Shown here one piece after another: positions 58,700 to 64,000 of a stretch of 64,000 bases of DNA. The translations under genes and the position numbers were made by a program. This DNA comes from Bradyrhizobium sp. B097 (GTDB taxonomy: Bacteria > Pseudomonadota > Alphaproteobacteria > Rhizobiales > Xanthobacteraceae). How positions within the stretch are numbered: the stretch's first letter is position 1; each line of letters opens with the position of its first letter. The stretch spans positions 2,600,501-2,664,500 of the forward strand of contig NZ_CP152412.1 in assembly GCF_038957035.1 (NCBI RefSeq), given 5' to 3'. The notes under the pieces are model-generated. The model saw only the letters and a list, made by a program, of their open reading frames with translations, was not told the DNA's origin and did not search any database.

Positions 58700-59004
58700 G
58701 CTGTGCTCTCGCGCGCTTCGGTGAGAAAGCCCTTGTCGGCCAGATCCTGCAGCATCGCGATCACGTCGGTCGCGATCGCCTCGCGCGGGGCGGCGTATTT
58801 TTCGGCGAGCTGGTCCACCATCTCGGCGACGCTGCGCACGCCATCGCAGAGCTGTAGCACCTCGACCGCGATTTCATCGGGCGCCAGCACGCGCTCCGGC
58901 GCCAGGATCACCCAGACCTGCCGCGTCTCGTCGAATTTCAGCTTGGTATGGCGCGGCAGTTTCGGCCGGCTGGTCTCGCTGACGCTGATGTTGCGGCTGG
59001 CCAT
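58696..59004 (-). CDS. pqqD: PqqD, PqqA peptide chaperone
   Basis: A small RiPP-recognition protein of 102 residues that binds PqqA and presents it to PqqE. The family patterns PKLPRHTKLKFDETRQVW, ILAPERVLAPDEIAVEVL and MLQDLADKGFL are present. The ATG at 59002-59004 is chosen because the frame upstream runs into pqqC in another frame. It lies 10 bases after the pqqC stop and overlaps pqqE by four bases. Confidence 0.95.
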   Translation of the reverse strand: MASRNISVSETSRPKLPRHTKLKFDETRQVWVILAPERVLAPDEIAVEVLQLCDGVRSVAEMVDQLAEKYAAPREAIATDVIAMLQDLADKGFLTEARESTA

Positions 59005-59014
59005 GATCTTGTCC

Positions 59015-59794
59015 CTAGCCTGTCTTCGGCACGAAGGCGCCGGGCGGAATCTGGCCGTCGACATAGGCGTGATACAGCGCGTCGAGCTGCACCCACAGCA
59101 CGTTGGTCTTGAAGATCAGCGCGTTGCAGACCGCTTCGCGCTCGGCGGGCGTCTTCGCATGCTGCTTGACGTAATCGAGCGCAAAGCCAGCGTCGCGCGG
59201 CGCCTGGGTCAGGCGGCGGCTGAAATAGCTCATGATGTCGGGATTGACGAAGTCGTAGTGCTTCAGCATTCCCGAGATGCGCTCCTCGTGCAGGTTCGGC
59301 GCGAACAATTCGGTGAGCGAGGAGGCGATCGCTTCCAGCGGCGTACGGTCGCGGCAGAAATGCACATAGGCTTCCACGGCAAAGCGCGTCGCCGGCAGGA
59401 TGCCTTCGGTGGACTCGACATAGGCCGTGTCGAGGCCGAGGCCTTCGGTCAACTTCAGCCAGCGCTCGATGCCGCCCTCATTGCCGAGATCGCCGTCGTG
59501 ATCCTCGATGCGATGGCGCCATTCGATCCTGGTGTTGCGGTCGCGGAAGCGCGAGATCACCATCGCGTCCTTCAACGGGATCGTGCTCTGGTAATAATAG
59601 CGGTTCAGCGCCCAGGCCTGCACCTGGCCCTTGTTGAGCTTGCCGCCGTGCAGCAGGCGGTGGAACGGATGCAAGCTGTGATAGCGCGTCGCGCCGATCG
59701 TGCGCAGCGTTGCCTCCATCTCCTCGGCACTGTCGAGCGTGATGCCCTTGCCGATCGAGAGCGCGGTCATTCCAGACGTCAGCACGACATTCAC
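59015..59794 (-). CDS. pqqC: PqqC, pyrroloquinoline-quinone synthase
   Basis: PqqC catalyses the final ring closure and eight-electron oxidation to PQQ, without a cofactor. The 259-residue all-helical protein has HPFHRLLHGGKLNKGQVQAW, NRYYYQSTIPLKDA, RIEDHDGD, EAYVHFCRDR and ELFAPNLHEERI. The start is GTG at 59792-59794, which overlaps the pqqB stop as GTGA; an internal ATG at 59770 would shorten it by eight residues. Confidence 0.96.
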   Translation of the reverse strand: MNVVLTSGMTALSIGKGITLDSAEEMEATLRTIGATRYHSLHPFHRLLHGGKLNKGQVQAWALNRYYYQSTIPLKDAMVISRFRDRNTRIEWRHRIEDHDGDLGNEGGIERWLKLTEGLGLDTAYVESTEGILPATRFAVEAYVHFCRDRTPLEAIASSLTELFAPNLHEERISGMLKHYDFVNPDIMSYFSRRLTQAPRDAGFALDYVKQHAKTPAEREAVCNALIFKTNVLWVQLDALYHAYVDGQIPPGAFVPKTG

Positions 59795-60720
59795 AGCACG
59801 ATCTCCGTTCCGTCGGAGGGAATCTGCCAGCCCGCCTGTTCGGCCGCCTTGCGTTCGGCCGAGGTCCCAAGCAGCGCCGGGTTGGAGTTGTTGATATGCA
59901 AAAACACTTTTCGTCCGATGTCGAGCCCGGCGAGGCTTGCGATTGCACCCTGATCGCCCGACATCGCGATATGTCCCATGCCCTGGCCGGTCTTGTTGCC
60001 AAGGCCCGCCGCGATCAGTTCGTCGTCGCGCCACACCGTGCCGTCGAAGAACACCAGCGGCGCGCCCTTGAGCCGTGACTTCAGGTCGTCGGTCACCCGG
60101 GCGCAGGCGGCCAGGAAGTAGAAGTATTTGCCGCTACGCTTATCCGCAATACGCAGGCCGAGCGTATCGCCGACGCCGTCGGCGCCCGCCGGGTGCGCCT
60201 TGCCCTCGAGATACCACGCGCCCTTGCCGGGAACCTCGAACGGCAACACCTCGAGCCCCGACGGCGATCCGTCGGGCAGGGCCGGCTCGAAGGCCTGGTC
60301 GACCGCGATCGGTCGGCGGGCGACGTTTTTCTCGCTCAGCACGTTGAAGATGCCGTTCGCACGCAGGATCGCCAGCACCCGTTCATGCGCGTAGATCGCA
60401 AACGGCGAGCCCTCACGCATCGACAACAGTCCAGCGACGGCGTCGATCTCGCCATTGGTGAGGATGACGCCGGCGATCGGGCTGTGGCGCAAGGCGCCGT
60501 GCTTCGGATGCAGCTGGGGCGTCGCGATCAACTGCTGACGGAGATCCGGGGAGGCGTTGACCAGGAACCAGTGCGCGCCATCGCCGCTGACGGCGATCGA
60601 GGCTTGCGTGCTCTGCAATTCCGGATGATCGCTTCGCGCCGTCCTGCAGACGGCACAGCCGCAGTTCCACTGCGGAACGCCGCCACCCGCCGCGGCACCC
60701 AGGACGACGACACGAAGCAT
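59791..60720 (-). CDS. pqqB: PqqB, metallo-beta-lactamase-fold PQQ biosynthesis protein
   Basis: A 309-residue metallo-beta-lactamase-fold protein proposed to hydroxylate the PqqE product. It begins MLRVVVLGAAAGGGVPQWNC with CGCAVCRTAR, followed by SQ-rich SPDLRQQL, HSPIAGVILTNGEIDAVAGL (the usual HxHxDH is replaced, as in the family) and FLHINNSNPAL. The ATG at 60718-60720 has AGGGGA upstream on the minus strand. pqqA lies 160 bases upstream. Confidence 0.96.
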   Translation of the reverse strand: MLRVVVLGAAAGGGVPQWNCGCAVCRTARSDHPELQSTQASIAVSGDGAHWFLVNASPDLRQQLIATPQLHPKHGALRHSPIAGVILTNGEIDAVAGLLSMREGSPFAIYAHERVLAILRANGIFNVLSEKNVARRPIAVDQAFEPALPDGSPSGLEVLPFEVPGKGAWYLEGKAHPAGADGVGDTLGLRIADKRSGKYFYFLAACARVTDDLKSRLKGAPLVFFDGTVWRDDELIAAGLGNKTGQGMGHIAMSGDQGAIASLAGLDIGRKVFLHINNSNPALLGTSAERKAAEQAGWQIPSDGTEIVL

Positions 60721-60880
60721 GATCCGTCCCCTGGAGACGTTTAACACGGACCCAAAAACTCGGACCCAAAAACGTTACGAGGTGGACCCCGGCTGTGGAA
60801 CACACCCCCATGCTCGGGAGCGCGTTACGCCCGGATGTCCACCTGCGCTAAAACGCTAAACGTGTATAGGGCGCTGCCGC

Positions 60881-60961
60881 TTACTTGCGGGTGGCGCACA
60901 TATACATGTTGATTTCCATGCCGACCGACACTTCGACGATCTTCGGTGCTTTCCAGGCCAT
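60881..60961 (-). CDS. pqqA: PqqA, precursor peptide of PQQ
   Basis: A 26-residue peptide starting MAWKAPKIVEVSVGMEINMY and ending MCATRK. Glu16 and Tyr20 in the conserved E-x3-Y pattern (EINMY) are the residues fused into PQQ. AAGGAG lies just before the ATG (60959-60961) on the minus strand. It is the first gene of pqqA-B-C-D-E. The 160-base gap to pqqB contains a tandem GGACCCAAAAAC (on the plus strand at about 60750 and 60764) that may modulate read-through. Confidence 0.96.
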   Translation of the reverse strand: MAWKAPKIVEVSVGMEINMYMCATRK

Positions 60962-60982
60962 TAGGCTCTCCTTGTTGCAACC

Positions 60983-61034
60983 GGACGAACTTTCCGCCCT
61001 GGGGGTTAAACTACTGCGGTTCGAAAAGTTCGCC
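60983..61034. promoter_or_regulatory. Inverted pair of CGAACTTT motifs upstream of pqqA
   Basis: GGACGAACTTTCCGC (60983-60997) and GCGGTTCGAAAAGTTCGCC (61016-61034) contain the core CGAACTTT in opposite orientations, 22 to 73 bases upstream of the pqqA ATG. This is where the pqqA promoter and an operator would lie. No clear -35/-10 pair was found. The remaining part of the 60962-61286 gap shows nothing recognisable. Confidence 0.4.
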
Positions 61035-61286
61035 ACTTAAATTTTTCGCAAGCGGCCCTGCGGAAGCGCATGCTGCATTGCGGGAGGCAAATCCGACCCA
61101 CTCACAAATTTGTGCGCGCATTTCCCGTCAAAACCCGGTGGGATCAGACCTTTTTCCTGTTGTTCGCCACACGGTGAATGGTGATCTTGGACTATGAGAC
61201 AGGAGCCTTGCGGTCCTCCGAAGGTCCTGATGACGATTCTGTGCTTCCCCGTGACTGGAAGCGACTAACCGAGCCGAGTTCTGCCG

Positions 61287-61544
61287 ATGCCACGCTATTT
61301 CTTCAACACCCGTATCGGCGACGAGCTGATCTCCGACCCCGATGGTGAAATCCTGCGAGATCCGGATCGTGCGTGGGAGATGGCGCGGGCGATGATTCGC
61401 GAACTGCTCAAGACCGAGGGTGCCGACGGAGCGCTGCTCAGCGCGGTGATCGAGGTGACCGACGACGAGGGCGAGATCGTGCTGGAGTTTCCATTCACGG
61501 AGGCGATCCTCGACCGCCCGGACCGCTCGATGACGCGGCACTGA
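61287..61544 (+). CDS. DUF6894 family small protein
   Basis: An 85-residue soluble protein: MPRYFFNTRIGDELISDPDG, DPDRAWEMARAMIREL and DDEGEIVLEFPF. The PRYFF start, the DxDG-like turn and the Ala-rich helix are the pattern of DUF6894, a family of unknown function very common in Bradyrhizobium. It is divergent from pqqA and precedes the sugar dehydrogenase by 168 bases. It may be expressed independently. Confidence 0.75.
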   Translation: MPRYFFNTRIGDELISDPDGEILRDPDRAWEMARAMIRELLKTEGADGALLSAVIEVTDDEGEIVLEFPFTEAILDRPDRSMTRH

Positions 61545-61611
61545 CGCGCGCCGGTCAGGTCGCGTGGTCACAACCATGCGTTGGCCGATGTCAGCATGTT
61601 TCCGATTGCAA

Positions 61612-61623
61612 TTGTCCGGACAA
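61612..61623. promoter_or_regulatory. 12-base perfect palindrome upstream of the PQQ dehydrogenase gene
   Basis: TTGTCCGGACAA, 90 bases before the ATG at 61713, in the gap after the DUF6894 gene. A possible operator; a palindrome this short can occur by chance. Confidence 0.25.
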
Positions 61624-61712
61624 ATTCGCAAGACTATGAACGGAAAGCCGAACGGCGCCGCGTGACGTCAATGGCGCAATCAACAACGGCTTCCACCCAG
61701 GGGAGATCATCC

Positions 61713-62987
61713 ATGAAAAAACACTCGTTCGCACCGCGCAGCCTGCTGCTCGCGGGAGCCATGCTGGGAGCGTTCACGCTCTCCGCTGCGGCGCAACAGC
61801 CGGCGGCCGCGCCGGCCCCAGGTGCCGCACCGGCCGCCCAGCCACTGCCGCCGGGCTCGCCCATGATCGGGCGTCCGGACAATGAAGCCGCCGCCAAGCT
61901 CGCGCCGGTGGCCCCGCCGCCGCTGCCGTCCGCGCCCGACAAGTTGCCGCTCGCCAAGCTCAAGGTACCGGCCGGCTTCAATGTCGAGGTCTATGCCGCG
62001 GGCATGGCCAATGCGCGCTCGCTGGCGCTCGGCGACAAGGGCACCGTGTTCGTCGGCAGCCGGCTCGTCGACAAGGTCTATGCGATCGTCAACAAGGACG
62101 GCAAACGCTCGGTCAAGGTGATCGCCTCCGGCCTCTACCGCCCCAACGGCGTCGCCTTCAAGGACGGCACGCTCTACATCGCCGAGCTCTCGAAGGTCTC
62201 CAAGATCGACAAGATCGAGGACAATCTGGACAATCCGCCGAAGCCGACCGTCATCTACGACAAGCTGCCGAAGGACGAGGCGCATGGCTGGAAGTTCATC
62301 GCCATCGGCCCCGACAACAAGCTCTATGTCCCGGTCGGCCAGCCCGGCAACAACGTGCTGCATGATGCCGACCACGGCCAGATCCGCCGCATCAATCTCG
62401 ACGGCTCCGGCGCCGAGGTCTACGCGCTCGGCGTGCGCAACTCGGTCGGCTTCGACTGGAATCCCGAGACCAAGCAGATGTACTTCACCGACAACGGCCG
62501 CGACTGGCTGTCGGAGACGGTGCCGGAAGACGAGCTCAACCGCGTCACCAAGGCGGGCGAGGATTTCGGCGCGCCCTACTGCTACCAAGGCAACATCATC
62601 GACCAGGAGCTCGGCTGGGGCAAGAACTGCAAGGACTACACGCCGCCGGTCGGCCTGATGGGCCCGCACACCGCCTCGCTCGGCATGCGCTTCTACACCG
62701 GAAGCCAGTTCCCGAAGACCTACAAGAACGCGATCTTCGTCGCGCGTCACGGCTCCTGGAACAAGTCGCAGAAACAGGGCGGTGACGTCGTGGTCGTCAA
62801 GCTGAACAAGGACGGCACCGTGAAGTCGGTCGAGCCGTTCATGACCGGCTTCCTCGAGGACAACAAGTATGTCGGCCGTCCGGTCGACGTGATGCTGCTG
62901 AAGGATGGCTCGCTGCTCGTCTCCGACGACTGGAACGGCGCGGTCTATCGCGTCAGCTACGGCAAGCCGAAGGTCGCGAACCAGTAA
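61713..62987 (+). CDS. PQQ-dependent sugar dehydrogenase (sorbosone dehydrogenase type)
   Basis: A 424-residue exported protein with signal peptide MKKHSFAPRSLLLAGAMLGA and a Pro/Ala-rich linker, followed by a six-bladed beta-propeller domain: ALGDKGTVFVGSRLVDKVYAI, RPNGVAFKDGTLYIAELSKV, VRNSVGFDWNPETKQMYFTDNGRDW and FVARHGSWNKS. This is the GSDH/L-sorbosone dehydrogenase family, which uses PQQ to oxidise sugars or aldehydes in the periplasm. The ATG at 61713 has GGGGAG 7 bases upstream. The pqq operon diverges just upstream and a cytochrome c gene follows, a plausible electron acceptor. Confidence 0.9.
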   Translation: MKKHSFAPRSLLLAGAMLGAFTLSAAAQQPAAAPAPGAAPAAQPLPPGSPMIGRPDNEAAAKLAPVAPPPLPSAPDKLPLAKLKVPAGFNVEVYAAGMANARSLALGDKGTVFVGSRLVDKVYAIVNKDGKRSVKVIASGLYRPNGVAFKDGTLYIAELSKVSKIDKIEDNLDNPPKPTVIYDKLPKDEAHGWKFIAIGPDNKLYVPVGQPGNNVLHDADHGQIRRINLDGSGAEVYALGVRNSVGFDWNPETKQMYFTDNGRDWLSETVPEDELNRVTKAGEDFGAPYCYQGNIIDQELGWGKNCKDYTPPVGLMGPHTASLGMRFYTGSQFPKTYKNAIFVARHGSWNKSQKQGGDVVVVKLNKDGTVKSVEPFMTGFLEDNKYVGRPVDVMLLKDGSLLVSDDWNGAVYRVSYGKPKVANQ

Positions 62988-63004
62988 GCCGAAAGTCTAG
63001 TCAC

Positions 63005-63088
63005 CGTCATTGCGAGCGAAGCGAAGCAATCCATTCCGCCACTTGCGGCGATATGGATTGCTTCGTCGCTTCGCTCCTCGCAATGACG
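63005..63088. repeat. Palindromic repeat between the dehydrogenase and cytochrome genes (copy 2, inverted)
   Basis: Outer arms CGTCATTGCGA (63005-63015) and TCGCAATGACG (63078-63088); inner ends GCAATCCA and TGGATTGC. Both arms match the copy at 2720-2804 exactly when one is reversed; only the loop differs. As in copy 1, it lies between two genes on the same strand, ending 20 bases before the cytochrome c ATG. Confidence 0.93.
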
Positions 63089-63108
63089 GAACATGCCCGG
63101 AGCGGCCA

Positions 63109-63678
63109 ATGCACAAAACGATCATCGCCACCCTGGCACTTGCCTCCATCGCATTCTCCGCAAACGCCGAGACCATCCAGGAACGCACTGTCGCGTGCTT
63201 TGCCTGCCATGGCGAGCACGGCACCTCGGAAACCGAAAACACGCCCTCGCTCGGCGGCCAGCAGGCGCCCTATGCGCTGATCCAGCTGTTCATGTTCCGC
63301 GAGAAGCTCAGGGTATTCGACCCGATGAACGAGATGGCGAAACCGATGACCGACGACGATCTGCGCACCTTCTCGGACTTCATCGCCACCTTGCCGAAGC
63401 CCACGCCGCCTACGGATGCCGGCGATTCGGCGCGGATGGCGCGCGGCCAGGTGCTGGCGCAGCAGAACCGCTGCAATAGCTGCCACAACACCGATTTTTC
63501 CGGCAAGGACAACGTCCCCCGGATCGCCAACCAGCGCGAGGACTATCTCGCCAAGACCCTGGCCGAATACAAGGACAACAGCCGCCACGGCTACGACGCC
63601 ACCATGGCCGACGTGATGCAGACGGTCACCAAGGAGCAGATCGGCGACCTTGCCTATTACATCGCGCATGTCCGCTGA
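63109..63678 (+). CDS. Di-heme cytochrome c (c4-like)
   Basis: A 189-residue exported cytochrome: signal peptide [19 protein letters not shown], first heme site CFACH in [13 protein letters not shown], second heme site CNSCH in [13 protein letters not shown], and candidate axial Met residues in EMAKPM and TMADVM. Two similar halves are typical of cytochrome c4. It probably accepts electrons from the PQQ dehydrogenase encoded upstream and passes them to an oxidase (inference). The ATG at 63109 is chosen because the signal peptide begins there; the longer open frame runs into the repeat. Confidence 0.92.
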   Translation: MHKTIIATLALASIAFSANAETIQERTVACFACHGEHGTSETENTPSLGGQQAPYALIQLFMFREKLRVFDPMNEMAKPMTDDDLRTFSDFIATLPKPTPPTDAGDSARMARGQVLAQQNRCNSCHNTDFSGKDNVPRIANQREDYLAKTLAEYKDNSRHGYDATMADVMQTVTKEQIGDLAYYIAHVR

Positions 63679-63750
63679 AACATCGGGCGGCAGGTGTCTG
63701 GTCTTGGCCTTCGTGCGGCGCTAAAACGCGTCCGTCATACGGAGTAGCAC

Positions 63751-64000
63751 ATGCAGGATCTTTGGCGTCTGTCGGCGGCTGAGCTCGCCAGCCTCATCAA
63801 ATCCAAGAAGGTATCGGCGAAAGAAGCCGCCGAGGCCGGGCTCGCCCGGCTCGATGCGGTCAACCCGAAGATCAACGCGGTGGTCGATCACCGGCCGGAC
63901 GACGTGCTGGCGCAGGCCGCCAAGATCGATGCGGCAATTGCGCGCGGTGAGGCGGTCGGTCCGCTCGCCGGCGTGCCTGTTACGATCAAGGTCAATGTCG
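63751..64000 (+). CDS. Amidase signature family protein (N-terminal part)
   Basis: Only the first 83 residues are in the window: MQDLWRLSAAELASLIKSKK, INAVVDHRPDDVLAQAAKID and GPLAGVPVTIKVNV, where the Lys in the last motif is the catalytic Lys of the amidase signature Ser-Ser-Lys triad. Such enzymes hydrolyse amides; the substrate cannot be told. GGAG (63741-63744) lies before the ATG. It begins 72 bases after the cytochrome gene and need not belong to the same operon. Confidence 0.9.
   Translation, partial: MQDLWRLSAAELASLIKSKKVSAKEAAEAGLARLDAVNPKINAVVDHRPDDVLAQAAKIDAAIARGEAVGPLAGVPVTIKVNV

Noticed and set aside
60750..60776. Tandem GGACCCAAAAAC between pqqB and pqqA as a small gene or riboswitch
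   Set aside because: Only two short copies, no open frame and no fold that matches a known riboswitch.

Overview
The window looks like chromosomal DNA of a Bradyrhizobium-type alphaproteobacterium (family Nitrobacteraceae). Reasons: high GC, a fused transaldolase/phosphoglucose isomerase, DUF3309 and DUF6894 small proteins, GGAAC-N16-CGTT type (EcfG general stress) promoter motifs, and short palindromic repeats of the kind seen between Bradyrhizobium genes. No transposase, prophage, CRISPR array, rRNA or tRNA was found. The genus is an inference from gene content; the genes themselves are read directly.

Layout. (1) 1-6869: K+ uptake operon kdpA(partial)-kdpB-kdpC-kdpD-kdpE, with a palindromic repeat between kdpB and kdpC. 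(2) 7103-10873: a three-domain DNA ligase D with a stress-type promoter, a repeat cluster, a DUF3309 mini-protein and a PHA-system protein. (3) 10883-28915: an alpha-glucan/trehalose island. On the minus strand are glgE, treS-maltokinase fusion, glgB, treX, treZ, treY. Divergent on the plus strand are malQ and a GH15 glucoamylase/trehalase, ending in a clear terminator. (4) 28927-36383 minus: a carbon operon tal-pgi fusion, gnd, zwf, pgl, gntK and a HAD phosphatase. (5) 36602-37710: two small exported proteins. (6) 38219-43091: the stress trio prkA-yeaH-spoVR. (7) 43350-44540: an orphan amino-acid-type substrate-binding protein, followed by repeats. (8) 44901-49569 minus: a flavoprotein with fused ferredoxin domains plus 2-oxoacid:ferredoxin oxidoreductase korA-korB. 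(9) 49854-55837: a DUF4286 protein, then an exported pseudo-caspase, DUF1800 and DUF1501 proteins. (10) 56042-60961 minus: pqqA-B-C-D-E, a proline iminopeptidase and a small unknown. (11) 61287-63678 plus: DUF6894, a PQQ-type sugar dehydrogenase and a cytochrome c. (12) 63751 to the end: start of an amidase.

How they fit together. The glucan genes form an almost closed loop: TreX/TreZ/TreY cut glycogen-type glucan to trehalose, TreS-Mak turns trehalose into maltose 1-phosphate, GlgE polymerises it and GlgB branches it; MalQ and GH15 return glucose. The adjacent operon takes glucose 6-phosphate and gluconate into the pentose phosphate pathway. The PQQ operon and the divergent PQQ dehydrogenase/cytochrome c would oxidise sugars in the periplasm, which could feed the gluconokinase. 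Several genes (malQ, ligD, DUF3309 and possibly glgE) carry candidate EcfG promoters, which suggests general stress control.

I found no wholly unknown multi-gene system. The most unusual items are the caspase-fold protein lacking both catalytic residues next to DUF1800/DUF1501, the Kor complex with its own ferredoxin-flavoprotein, the palindromic element families with mirror copies far apart, and the peptidase plus small unknown protein translationally chained to the pqq operon.
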